NCBI RefSeq assembly: GCF_012927405.1
Contig: NZ_JABBGM010000008.1
Location: forward strand, 62,001 to 126,000
Reading direction: 5' to 3'
Length of the DNA stretch: 64,000 nucleotides
From: Novosphingobium olei
GTDB taxonomy: Bacteria > Pseudomonadota > Alphaproteobacteria > Sphingomonadales > Sphingomonadaceae
Positions within the stretch are counted from its first letter, which is position 1. The number at the start of each line of letters is the position of its first letter. Positions 18,686-26,921 of this stretch are shown here, piece after piece. The notes under the pieces are model-generated. The model saw nothing but the letters and a program-made list of their open reading frames with translations, made no database searches and was not told where the DNA came from. The translations under genes and the position numbers were made by a program.

Positions 18686-19800
18686 GCAGCCGCCGCCCGC
18701 GGCGAGCGGATGCGTCCGGCGAGGCGCTGGATCGCTTTCTGTGCGGGACGCTCGATCCAGCGATGCGAGGCAAAGCCCGCAAGCGTTGCGAGACCGACGA
18801 AGAAGGCAAGGAAGGCCGGCTGGCTCGCGATGGCGCGGCTGCGCAGCGTGGCATCGATCACCAGCACCAGCATGATCTGCAGCGGGAAGTGCCAGAGGTA
18901 GATGCCATAGGAGGCATCACCCAGCTGGCGGCCGATCTTGAGCACGTCGCGCCGGTCGGCAAGATCGACAGCGAGCATGGCGAAGAGCGCGGCGAACGTG
19001 CCGGCGAGCGTCGTTGCATCGAGCGAGTGGAACGCGAGCTGCGCGTAGAACGCGAGGCCTACGGCAAGCGCCGCCATGGCGAGTAGCGCGACCGGGCCGA
19101 GGCGCAGGCGCAGGACGAGGCCGTAAGTGGCAACGCCGCCGAAGAAGAACCCGATGCAGGTCAACACCGGCTCGTTGGGCGCGCCCAGGAAGAACGCACC
19201 CAGCGCAAGCGCCGCGACCGGCAGGGCCAGCAGCACAGGCAGGCGGCGCAGGGCCGGAAGCAGTAGCCAGAAGGCGAGGTAGGCCAGGATCTCGGTCGAG
19301 AGCGACCACGAGGGGCCATTGAACGACTGGTTGGTCTGCCAGCCCCAGTAATGCGCCAGAGGCAAGCTCAGCAGGAAGTGCTTCAGATCCTGCTGGTGAT
19401 AGATGAACGCGGTGCCGTTGATCCCGGTGTAGGTGGCCTGCAGCACCGCCACGAGCACCAGCGTTAGCAGGTGCAGCGGCCAGAGGCGGGCAAAGCGGGC
19501 GAGCCAGAAGCGTCCGCGCGCCTGGGCATCGGCAAGGTAGACGTGCGCGAAAACGAAGCCCGACACGGCCCAGAAGTACTGCACGGCGACATGGCCATAG
19601 TCGAACAGCCAGCGCAGCGGGTGGTAAAGCGGGGTCAGCGCGACGCGATCGACCTGGTAGCCATAATCCACCGGCGGCACGAAGAAGTGCTGGTAGTGCC
19701 AGAACAGCACCGCACAGGCAGCGACAAGACGTGACAGGTCAAGCGCGTTGAAGTGTCGCTTGTCGAGCCGCAGGCCGGGCAAGGGTTCGGAACGCGCCAT
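18682..19800 (-). CDS. Acyltransferase 3 family membrane protein
   Basis: This 372-residue integral membrane acyltransferase is of the OafA/ExoZ type, which O-acylates surface polysaccharides or other extracytoplasmic acceptors. The conserved His is in LFWHYQHFF near residue 34. NGPSWSLSTEILAYLAFW is the second family signature, and about ten membrane helices follow. DASYGIYLWHFPLQI near the C-terminus is also typical. The acceptor cannot be inferred, as no polysaccharide genes are adjacent. The ATG at 19800 was preferred over an upstream ATG without homology. ubiB ends 10 nt upstream. Confidence 0.87.
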   Translation of the reverse strand: MARSEPLPGLRLDKRHFNALDLSRLVAACAVLFWHYQHFFVPPVDYGYQVDRVALTPLYHPLRWLFDYGHVAVQYFWAVSGFVFAHVYLADAQARGRFWLARFARLWPLHLLTLVLVAVLQATYTGINGTAFIYHQQDLKHFLLSLPLAHYWGWQTNQSFNGPSWSLSTEILAYLAFWLLLPALRRLPVLLALPVAALALGAFFLGAPNEPVLTCIGFFFGGVATYGLVLRLRLGPVALLAMAALAVGLAFYAQLAFHSLDATTLAGTFAALFAMLAVDLADRRDVLKIGRQLGDASYGIYLWHFPLQIMLVLVIDATLRSRAIASQPAFLAFFVGLATLAGFASHRWIERPAQKAIQRLAGRIRSPRAAAA

Positions 19801-19810
19801 CCTTTGGCTT

Positions 19811-21370
19811 TCAGCCCCACCAGCCGAGGGTGAACCCCGCGGCAACCACGGCAGCGCCGGCGGCGCCCGAGAAGAGATAACCCAGCCACACAGGGAAAGT
19901 GCGGCGGCGGTCGCGATCCCACATCAGCGGAATTTCTGGGAGCGGCGGCGCTTCGGGAGCGCCACCCTTGGCCGGGAAGCGTTCCTCGATGCGGCGGATG
20001 AGGTCGGGCACGCGCAGCAGCGTTTCGGCATCGGTGCGCAGCCGTTCGGCGATGGCTGCCTCGGGGCCCAGTTCGTCGCGGATCCAGCTGCGCACGAAGG
20101 GTGCAGCGGTGTCCCAAAGATTGATGCCGGGATCGAGCTGGGTGGCGATCCCTTCGACCATGACCATCGTCTTCTGCAGCAGCAGCAGGTGCGGCTGGGT
20201 CTGCATGTCGAAATCGCGGGTGATGGCGAACAGGCCATCGAGCATCTGCCCAACCGAAAGCTCGCTTACCGGCTTGCCGCGCATCGGCTCGCCCACGGCG
20301 CGCAGCGCAGTCGCGAATTCGTCGACCGAATGGTAGCTGGGCACGTACTGCGCTTCAAAATGGATCTCGGCGACGCGACGGTAGTTCCCGGTGGTCAGGC
20401 CATAGAGGATCTCTGCAAGCCACTGGCGGGCGCGGCGATCGATGCGACCCATGATGCCGAAGTCGATCGCGGTGATCGTGCCGTCGGGTTCGACGAACAG
20501 ATTGCCCTGGTGCATGTCAGCGTGGAAGAATCCGCCACTGATCGCCTGGGTAAGGAACGCGAGCACCAGGCGCGAGGCCAGTTCCTTGCGATCGTGCCCG
20601 GCCGCATCGATCGCGGCATTGTCGCTGATCTTGATGCCATCGATCCAGTCGAGCGTCATCACCCGGCCATTGGTGCGGTCCCAATCGATCGAGGGTACGC
20701 GGTAGCCGGCAAAGGCGTGCATCGCTTCGGCCAGTTCGGACGCGGACGCCGCTTCGCGGCGCAAGTCCAGTTCGCGCACGGTCCAGCGCTTGAAATTGGC
20801 GATGACCATGCGAGGGCGCAGGCGGCTGGCTTCGCCACCGAGCGCTTCAAGATGGGCGGCGGCCCATTCGTAGGTATCGATGTCGCGCGCGAACTTTTCA
20901 CGCACGCCGGGGCGCAGCACCTTGACGGCAACGTGGCGGCCGTCGGTGGTGACAGCGCGGTGCACCTGCGCGACCGAGGCGGCGCCGACGGGCACCGGAT
21001 CGAATTCGGCATAGAGTGATTCGAGCGGCCGTTCGAACGTGCTTTCGATCTCGCGCCGGATAAGCGCGAAATCGACGGCGGGCAGGCTGTCCTGCAGCGA
21101 GAGCAGATTGCGCGCCGCTTCCTCGCCCACGAGGTCAGGGCGGGTCGCCAGCGTCTGGCCAAGCTTGATGGCAGCGGGGCCGATCGCGCGGAAGGCGCCG
21201 GCATAATCCGGTACCTCTGGCTGGCGCGTACCGAAACGCGCAATCCGGCAGAGCGTGCGGACCTGTGCGGGCGTGTTGGGGCTTTCTTCCAGCAGGCGCA
21301 AAGCGCCGTGCCGCGCGACGGTGCGACCCCAGCCAAGCAGGCGGCGGATATGCGTGGAAGGCCGCGTCAT
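19811..21370 (-). CDS. ubiB: Ubiquinone biosynthesis kinase-like protein UbiB
   Basis: This 519-residue member of the ABC1/ADCK/UbiB atypical kinase family is needed for ubiquinone synthesis. The family KxGQ motif is in AAIKLGQTLATRPDLV. The Ala-rich nucleotide loop is GAASVAQVH, the lysine strand VAVKVLRPG, and the catalytic and metal motifs HADMHQGNLFV and AIDFGIMG. Two C-terminal hydrophobic helices (AGAAVVAAGFTLGWW) anchor it to the membrane. It starts 13 nt after ubiE, which together with function indicates one operon. Confidence 0.95.
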   Translation of the reverse strand: MTRPSTHIRRLLGWGRTVARHGALRLLEESPNTPAQVRTLCRIARFGTRQPEVPDYAGAFRAIGPAAIKLGQTLATRPDLVGEEAARNLLSLQDSLPAVDFALIRREIESTFERPLESLYAEFDPVPVGAASVAQVHRAVTTDGRHVAVKVLRPGVREKFARDIDTYEWAAAHLEALGGEASRLRPRMVIANFKRWTVRELDLRREAASASELAEAMHAFAGYRVPSIDWDRTNGRVMTLDWIDGIKISDNAAIDAAGHDRKELASRLVLAFLTQAISGGFFHADMHQGNLFVEPDGTITAIDFGIMGRIDRRARQWLAEILYGLTTGNYRRVAEIHFEAQYVPSYHSVDEFATALRAVGEPMRGKPVSELSVGQMLDGLFAITRDFDMQTQPHLLLLQKTMVMVEGIATQLDPGINLWDTAAPFVRSWIRDELGPEAAIAERLRTDAETLLRVPDLIRRIEERFPAKGGAPEAPPLPEIPLMWDRDRRRTFPVWLGYLFSGAAGAAVVAAGFTLGWWG

Positions 21371-21383
21371 GCGAAGGCGCCGA

Positions 21384-22121
21384 TCAGACCTTCCAGCCCG
21401 AATGTATCGCGACAAGCCCGCCCATGATCGGTTCCACCTTCGTGTGGCGGAAACCGGCGGTGCGGATCATTCCTTCGAATTCGCGCATCTTGGGGAAGCG
21501 GCGGATCGATTCGATCAGGTAGCGGTAGGAATCGGCATCGCCCGCGATCGCCTTGCCGATCTGCGGCACCAGCTTGTGGGAATAGACATCGTAGGCCTGG
21601 GCGAAGCCGGGCCACTCGGTGGTCGAGAATTCGAGGCAGTAGAACCGTCCGCCGCGCTTCAGCACGCGGAAGGCTTCGGCCAGCGCCTTGTCGATGTGGG
21701 TGACATTCCGGATGCCGAAGGCGATGGTGTAGGCATCGAACGTCCGATCGTCGAAGCTCAGTTCCTCGGCGTTCTGGCAGGACCATGAAAGACCGCTGAT
21801 TCCGCGCTTTTCTGCGCGCTCCATGCCGACGTCGAGCATATCCTGGTTGATATCGGAAACGGTGATGTCCGCCCCCGAAGGCGCCATGCGAAAGGCGATG
21901 TCGCCCGTGCCGCCGGCCATGTCGAGGATCGATTCGCCGGCGCGCGGCTTGACCCGGCGCACGAAGCGATCCTTCCACAGCCGGTGCATGCCGCCCGACA
22001 TCGCATCGTTCATGATGTCGTACTTCTTGGCGACGCTCGAAAAGACCGCGCCGACGCGGGCCTGCTTCTCCTCGGCGGGGATTTCCTCGTAGCCGAACGA
22101 CACGGTCTCGGATGTGGTCAT
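21384..22121 (-). CDS. ubiE: Ubiquinone/menaquinone C-methyltransferase UbiE
   Basis: This 245-residue SAM-dependent class I methyltransferase adds the C2 methyl in ubiquinone synthesis (and acts in menaquinone synthesis where present). The SAM site is ILDMAGGTGDIAFRM. The UbiE signatures YDIMNDAMSGGMHRLWK and RVLKRGGRFYCLEFS are intact, and the C-terminus GGLVAIHSGWK is typical. The ATG at 22121 fits the family; the longer open frame upstream is the antisense of mutM. It is divergent from mutM, with 60 bp between them. Confidence 0.96.
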   Translation of the reverse strand: MTTSETVSFGYEEIPAEEKQARVGAVFSSVAKKYDIMNDAMSGGMHRLWKDRFVRRVKPRAGESILDMAGGTGDIAFRMAPSGADITVSDINQDMLDVGMERAEKRGISGLSWSCQNAEELSFDDRTFDAYTIAFGIRNVTHIDKALAEAFRVLKRGGRFYCLEFSTTEWPGFAQAYDVYSHKLVPQIGKAIAGDADSYRYLIESIRRFPKMREFEGMIRTAGFRHTKVEPIMGGLVAIHSGWKV

Positions 22122-22181
22122 GGAATGGGCCTTTAGTGGGGAATTGCCCGGACGGCAAAGACTGTTACGGGTTGCGTCACG

Positions 22182-22994
22182 ATGCCTGAACTCCCCGAAG
22201 TAGAGACCACCGTTCGCGGCCTTGCCACCGTGCTTGAAGGGCAGACCGTCGCGCGCGTGGCGGTCAACCGTGCCGACTTGCGCCGGCCGTTTCCCGCCGA
22301 CCTTGTCCAGACGCTGACCGGCGCCCGTGTTACGGGGCTGGGCCGGCGGGCGAAGTACGGGCTTATCCATACCGATCGCGACAGCACGATGGTGTTCCAT
22401 CTCGGCATGTCGGGGCGGTGGCGAATCGATCCCGAGGAATTGGGCAAGCATGACCACCTGGTGATCAAGACGGGCAATGGACACGTTCTGGCGCTCAACG
22501 ATGCGCGCCGGTTCGGCTCGGTCGATCTGGTCGATACGGACAAACTCGACGCGTTTCCCGCCTTCGCGGCGCTTGGACCCGAGCCGTTGGGGCCGGGGCT
22601 GACGGCCGCGCATCTTCACCGCGCCTTCGAGAACCGATTTGCGGCAGTGAAGCTTCTGCTGCTCGACCAGCGGATCGCGGCGGGACTTGGCAACATCTAC
22701 GTTTGCGAAGCGCTGAACCGCGCGCGCATCCATCCCGAGCGCGAGGCGGGCAAGGTGTCGAAACCCGCGCTGGCGCGGCTGGTGCCGGCAATCCGCACGG
22801 TGCTGGAGGAATCGATAGCGGCCGGCGGATCGACCTTGCGCGATTATGCCCGGCCCGACGGCGAGCTCGGCTACTTCGCCAAGGACTGGCGCGTCTATGG
22901 CCGCGAGGGCGAGGCCTGTCCCTGCGGCGGCAAGGTCAAGCGGATCGTGCAGGGAGGGCGATCGACGTTCTTCTGCGATCGCTGCCAGAAGTAG
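22182..22994 (+). CDS. mutM: Formamidopyrimidine-DNA glycosylase
   Basis: This 270-residue bifunctional glycosylase/AP lyase removes 8-oxoguanine and FaPy lesions. The catalytic N-terminus MPELPEVETTVRGL is intact (Pro2 nucleophile, Glu3). GRRAKYGL carries the conserved Lys, and the H2TH region contains LDQRIAAGLGNIYVCEAL. The C-terminal zinc finger reads CPCGGKVKRIVQ then STFFCDRCQK, so its first cysteine pair is C-x-C rather than the usual C-x2-C. Divergent from ubiE. The downstream PRISE-type reductase is probably independent, with its own operator-like site. Confidence 0.96.
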   Translation: MPELPEVETTVRGLATVLEGQTVARVAVNRADLRRPFPADLVQTLTGARVTGLGRRAKYGLIHTDRDSTMVFHLGMSGRWRIDPEELGKHDHLVIKTGNGHVLALNDARRFGSVDLVDTDKLDAFPAFAALGPEPLGPGLTAAHLHRAFENRFAAVKLLLLDQRIAAGLGNIYVCEALNRARIHPEREAGKVSKPALARLVPAIRTVLEESIAAGGSTLRDYARPDGELGYFAKDWRVYGREGEACPCGGKVKRIVQGGRSTFFCDRCQK

Positions 22995-22996
22995 TT

Positions 22997-23012
22997 GATT
23001 GACTAACTAATT
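22997..23012. promoter_or_regulatory. Putative TetR operator, site 1 (island motif)
   Basis: GATTGACTAACTAATT, reverse complement AATTAGTTAGTCAATC, is one of five related 16-mers in this window with the approximate consensus A-R-T-T-A-R-T-C-R-S-T-C-A-A-G-C. It lies 61 bp upstream of the PRISE-type reductase, directly after mutM. It is closest to the site in front of the TetR gene at 44359. Confidence 0.5.
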
Positions 23013-23072
23013 AACGCTGTCGTACGCTCCCGTCAAGCGGACGCAGACGATCTGGCGAGTGGAGACAAGTGG

Positions 23073-24170
23073 ATGCAGCAGCGCCCCACGGTGCTTATCG
23101 CCGGCGCGAGCGGCGTGATCGGACAGGCTTGCGTCGACCATTTCGGCGGTTCGGGCGAATGGAACGTGCTCGCGCTGTCGCGCCGCGCGCCCGACAGCGC
23201 AGCCCCGCATAATCATCTGGCCGTCGATCTGACCGATGCCGACGCTTGCGCTGCTCTCGGGCCGAAGCTTGCCGGCGTCACGCATCTCGTCTTCGCCGCG
23301 CTCTACGAAAAGCCGGGGCTTTATGCCGGCTGGCTCGAGCGGGACCAGATGGAGCGCAACCTCGCCATGTTGCGCAACCTGATGGAGCCGCTGCTCGCCC
23401 GAGCCATCGGCCTTCAGCACGTCAGCGCGCTGCAAGGAACCAAAGCCTATGGCGCGCACATACACCAGATCGCGGTCCCCGCGCGCGAGAGCGCCCCGCG
23501 CGATCCGCACGAGAATTTCTACTGGCTGCAGGAGGACTACCTGCGCGCAAAGCGGCAGGGCGCCGACTGGGCGCTGACGATCTGGCGCCCGCAGATCGTG
23601 TTCGGCGAGGCGACCGGCGTCGCCATGAACATGATCCCGGTATTGGGCGCCTATGCTACGATCTGCCGGGAGCTCGGCATGCCGCTCGCCTATCCGGGAC
23701 GGCCAAGCGGCGTGTCAGAGGCGGTCGATGCGGGGCTGGTCGCGCGGGCGCTGGCGTGGGCGACGACTGCACCCACCGCGCGCGACGAGACGTTCAACCT
23801 GACCAACGGCGATGTCTTCGCTTTCGCCAATGTCTGGCCGGCCATTGCCGACGCGGTGGGGCTTGCGCCGTCGTTCGGCCAGCCCTTCAGCCTGGTCAAC
23901 TTCCTGATGGAGCACCGCGACACCTGGGCGCGGATCGCGGCGCGCGAGAGCTTGCGCGAGCCCGATCTCGAAACGCTGGTGGGCGAAAGCCACCACTACG
24001 CCGACCTGCTGTTCGGCGTCCATGCGCCGGCCGATGCCGAGCGCGCGCCGGTGCTGGTATCGACGATCAAGCTGCGCAAGGCGGGGTTCGCCGATTGCGA
24101 GGATACCGAGGAAATGTTCGTCCGCCTGCTGCGCCGCATGCGCGAGCGCGGCATCACGCCGCGTGTCTAG
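23073..24170 (+). CDS. PRISE-type NAD(P)-dependent reductase (5-beta-reductase/iridoid synthase-like SDR)
   Basis: This 365-residue extended SDR has the N-terminal nucleotide site VLIAGASGVIGQACVDHF. Its later motifs match the progesterone 5-beta-reductase/iridoid synthase (PRISE) branch rather than ordinary epimerases: LQGTKAYGAH carries the family Lys (plant TGxKHY), and ENFYWLQEDYL carries the family Tyr (plant FYYxLED). Known members reduce 1,4-enones or related alpha,beta-unsaturated carbonyls with NADPH. The substrate here is unknown. It opens the catabolic island, has an operator-like site 61 bp upstream, and ends in a CTAG shared with the convergent Nudix stop. Confidence 0.8.
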   Translation: MQQRPTVLIAGASGVIGQACVDHFGGSGEWNVLALSRRAPDSAAPHNHLAVDLTDADACAALGPKLAGVTHLVFAALYEKPGLYAGWLERDQMERNLAMLRNLMEPLLARAIGLQHVSALQGTKAYGAHIHQIAVPARESAPRDPHENFYWLQEDYLRAKRQGADWALTIWRPQIVFGEATGVAMNMIPVLGAYATICRELGMPLAYPGRPSGVSEAVDAGLVARALAWATTAPTARDETFNLTNGDVFAFANVWPAIADAVGLAPSFGQPFSLVNFLMEHRDTWARIAARESLREPDLETLVGESHHYADLLFGVHAPADAERAPVLVSTIKLRKAGFADCEDTEEMFVRLLRRMRERGITPRV

Positions 24171-24928
24171 CCGAGGCGCGGTTGGGGCGTGAATTCCTCC
24201 CACTCGGCATAACCGGCGTCCTGCGGGATCGCGACCACGGTGCCCCCGTCGCGCGCGCTCACCACCGGGGTCAGCGGCACGATCGCGCGCTGCAGCGCGG
24301 CTTCGAACGCGGTGCGCGGGCAGGGTGTTTCGGTCAGGCGGAGCAGGCTGAGCTTAGTCGGGAACATGATCCCCGCATCGCCACGCCGCGCGCGCTCCAG
24401 CGCTTCGTGCGGCGCGATCCATTCGAGCTCGACCGTTTCCGAACCGTCGCAGCGCGCTTCCTGCTCGCGGCCGACGTGCGCGAGGTAGAAGCGCGTGTCG
24501 AAGCGCTTGGGCGCATCGACCGGGGTGATCCAGTGGCCGAACGGTGCAATCGCGCCGAGGTCGAGGTGGCCGCCGCTGGCTTGCACCACCTCGCGGAACA
24601 GACTGCCGTGCGGGCGGTCGGGCGCAGTCGGGCACTCGCCGTTGCCGCCGGTGACGAGCAGGATCGCCGCTTCTTCCCACGTCTCGCGTGCCGCAGCGAT
24701 GCGGTGCGCGCGCTCGTGGTCGCTCAGCTCTTCGTGACCGCACAGCAGCGGCAGCCAGTCGGGGTGCGAGTCTTCGGGATCGACCACGCCGCCGGGAAAG
24801 ACCAGCGCTGAGGCAAAGGTCGCGGCGGCATGGCGGCGCACCATCAGCACTTCGAAAGGATCCTCGCGAACGAGCAGGACGGTGGCTGCGGGACGTGGGG
24901 TGGCGGGCGCCTTGTCGGCATCGGTCAT
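24167..24928 (-). CDS. NUDT19-like Nudix hydrolase
   Basis: The product has 253 residues. The Nudix box is split by an insertion: VFPGGVVDPED is separated from AAARETWEEAAIL by about 35 residues. That layout is typical of the NUDT19/RP2 type, which in animals hydrolyses CoA and acyl-CoAs. Coenzyme A or an acyl-CoA is therefore the favoured substrate, consistent with the CoA-centred operon, but this is inference. It is the last gene of the minus-strand operon, starting in an ATGA overlap with the DUF2889 gene. Confidence 0.82.
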   Translation of the reverse strand: MTDADKAPATPRPAATVLLVREDPFEVLMVRRHAAATFASALVFPGGVVDPEDSHPDWLPLLCGHEELSDHERAHRIAAARETWEEAAILLVTGGNGECPTAPDRPHGSLFREVVQASGGHLDLGAIAPFGHWITPVDAPKRFDTRFYLAHVGREQEARCDGSETVELEWIAPHEALERARRGDAGIMFPTKLSLLRLTETPCPRTAFEAALQRAIVPLTPVVSARDGGTVVAIPQDAGYAEWEEFTPQPRLG

Positions 24929-25992
24929 GGTCGGGCGATTTCCTTGGGCGCGAGTGAGAGCATCGCGGGCACTTCGGCCAGCGAGCGGACAACGTCGTTG
25001 AGGTGGGTGCAGCCGTTGGTCCGCCGCAGCATCTGCAGCACGGTGCTGCGCAGCTCGGACAAGGGCATGCCGACGAGGAAGCGCAAGTTGGCGATTGCGC
25101 CCGGGCATTCGCCATAAGGCAGCGTGCCGGCACGCGCGTCGATGGCGGTGACGAGGCCGGTTGCTGCATCGGCACTCGCCCAGAGCAGGTATTCGTGGAG
25201 CGCGCGGCGACCGCCTTCGCGGGTATTCGAGCTGTCCTGGAAATGCGTTTCGATCCGCACCATGTCGCCCTCGCGCCAGGCATCGATGCGCCGCGCGCGG
25301 CGGAACTGGATCTCGCCGGTCAGGTCGGCGAAGGTGTGCCAGCCTTCGGGATCGTCCGGCGAGCGGATGGGGCCTACGTCGCTGCTGTTCTGCTGCAGCA
25401 CCGGCGCGCCCTGGTCGACGATCCCGCGCGAACCGGGGCGCAGGCCGAGACAGTTGCCGAGCATCGCCTCGGCATGGGCCTTGCGGCCTTCCTCGGTGGG
25501 GGCGGTGGCCCAGCCCGGAAACCAGCGGCTCCACGCCCAGCGCGAAACGAGCGTGGTGCCGGCAAGGTCGTCGAGCATCAGATAGAGCGGCGTTCCGGCC
25601 TCGCCCTCGCCCGGCAGCGCTTCGTTGAGGATGCCGCGGAACTTGCCCCCCGGCCGCGCGCCCTTGAGCGCTGCCAGGGCCGGGCGCGGCGGTGTCGACG
25701 TCAGGGCGACGATCGTGCGGTCGTGCGCTTCGACTTCGAGCGCGTCTTCCGCGAGCACTTGCGGTGGCTTGGCCAGATTGTGCGTCCATGCATCGCGGCA
25801 GCGGCCATGGATCATCGTCCCTCCCCGCAATCCGTCTGGCCAGGTCGCTTCCAGCGTCATCGTCCGCCGGACCGAATGCGCGCGGCGCAGGGGCGAAGTG
25901 CCGATCGGCTGCGACGGCGCCTGCGGCCAGACCGGCAGCGGATCGCCGGCAAGGTCGAGCCCGCGCGTCCCCGGCTCGTTCTCGTAGCTCAC
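24925..25992 (-). CDS. DUF2889 family protein
   Basis: This 355-residue protein starts at a GTG in a GTGA overlap with the hydrolase stop. The N-terminal part has LRRAHSVRRTMTLEATWPDG; the C-terminal part has a conserved CPGAIANLRFLVG and GCTHLNDVVRSLAEVP, the DUF2889 signature with a His/Cys cluster. No signal peptide or membrane segment is seen. The family has no known activity. Its fixed place here, among ligase, crotonase, kinase and hydrolase genes, points to a step in, or protection of, acyl-CoA catabolism. Confidence 0.75.
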   Translation of the reverse strand: MSYENEPGTRGLDLAGDPLPVWPQAPSQPIGTSPLRRAHSVRRTMTLEATWPDGLRGGTMIHGRCRDAWTHNLAKPPQVLAEDALEVEAHDRTIVALTSTPPRPALAALKGARPGGKFRGILNEALPGEGEAGTPLYLMLDDLAGTTLVSRWAWSRWFPGWATAPTEEGRKAHAEAMLGNCLGLRPGSRGIVDQGAPVLQQNSSDVGPIRSPDDPEGWHTFADLTGEIQFRRARRIDAWREGDMVRIETHFQDSSNTREGGRRALHEYLLWASADAATGLVTAIDARAGTLPYGECPGAIANLRFLVGMPLSELRSTVLQMLRRTNGCTHLNDVVRSLAEVPAMLSLAPKEIARP

Positions 25993-26921
25993 GCGCGCCG
26001 CCTCGGATGCGCGAGCAGCCCGTTAAGCGCGGCGACGAGCGCGACCGGCTGCTCGATCATCGCGTGGTGGTGGCAGAACGGAAGCGAGACGGGCGCGCCG
26101 CACGTCGGCATCGCCGCAACGAAAGCATCGACCGCGTCCGTCCCGGCGAAGTCCGAGCGGTCGGCGTGGATGTAGTCGACCGGCACGGCAAGCCCGCGCA
26201 GCGCGGTGGTCATTTCCTCGCGGTCGCTCGCCGCGAAAGTCTTGGGATCGAATTTCCAGCCCCAGCCTTGTGCGCTCTCCCGCAGCGAATGCTGCGCAAC
26301 ATAATCGAGCACATCCCTGTCCGGCCAGGCGCCGGGCGGGCTCAACCGGTAGCGGGCGAGCGCGTCCTCGCGCGTGGCGTAGAACTTCTCCGCCGGGGCC
26401 TCGCCCAGCTTGCTGCCGCCCTCGCGGAATGGGTGCGCGTCGATGACCACCGCGCGTTCTACTAGCTCGGGCTCGAGCCAAGCGGCATAGAGCCCGCTAA
26501 TCGCGCCGAAGCTGTGCGCGACGATCGTCAGCGGTTCCAGCGCCGTGTCGCGCGCCACCGCCAGCACTTCGCGCGCATACTGCTTGCGGCTGTAGGTCTC
26601 GCGCCGGTCGCTGTCGCCCATGCCCGACAGGTTGATCGCGGCCACGCGGTAGCGGTCGGCGAACCACGGCGCGATATGGTCCCACCATCCCGCGTGGGCG
26701 ATGAAGCCGTGGACGAAGATCAGGCCGGGCTTGTCGCTCTGGTCGAGGCCCCAGCCGCGATAGCGGATGACCGCGCCTTCCACCTCGACCGCGCGCTCTT
26801 CGCACGGCGCGGCCCAGGCGGCTTCGAGCCACTGGCGCTGCGGCGGCGTATCGGCGGGGGGATCGTCGTAGCCCATGCCGCCGGGGCGGATGGCGAAAGT
26901 CCTGGCGCGCTTCTCGCTCAA
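25989..26921 (-). CDS. Alpha/beta-fold hydrolase
   Basis: The product has 310 residues. The oxyanion strand is LIFVHGFIAHAGWW, the nucleophile elbow VAHSFGAISG (Ser), and the acid and base are probably the Asp near DYIHADRSDF and the His in FCHHHAMIEQP. It resembles epoxide hydrolase/C-C hydrolase-type members; the substrate is unknown. The TTG at 26921 overlaps the upstream stop (TTGA) and has a GGAG ribosome site 8 nt before it, so I prefer it to the ATG at 26876. The gene end overlaps the DUF2889 start. Confidence 0.8.
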   Translation of the reverse strand: MSEKRARTFAIRPGGMGYDDPPADTPPQRQWLEAAWAAPCEERAVEVEGAVIRYRGWGLDQSDKPGLIFVHGFIAHAGWWDHIAPWFADRYRVAAINLSGMGDSDRRETYSRKQYAREVLAVARDTALEPLTIVAHSFGAISGLYAAWLEPELVERAVVIDAHPFREGGSKLGEAPAEKFYATREDALARYRLSPPGAWPDRDVLDYVAQHSLRESAQGWGWKFDPKTFAASDREEMTTALRGLAVPVDYIHADRSDFAGTDAVDAFVAAMPTCGAPVSLPFCHHHAMIEQPVALVAALNGLLAHPRRRA

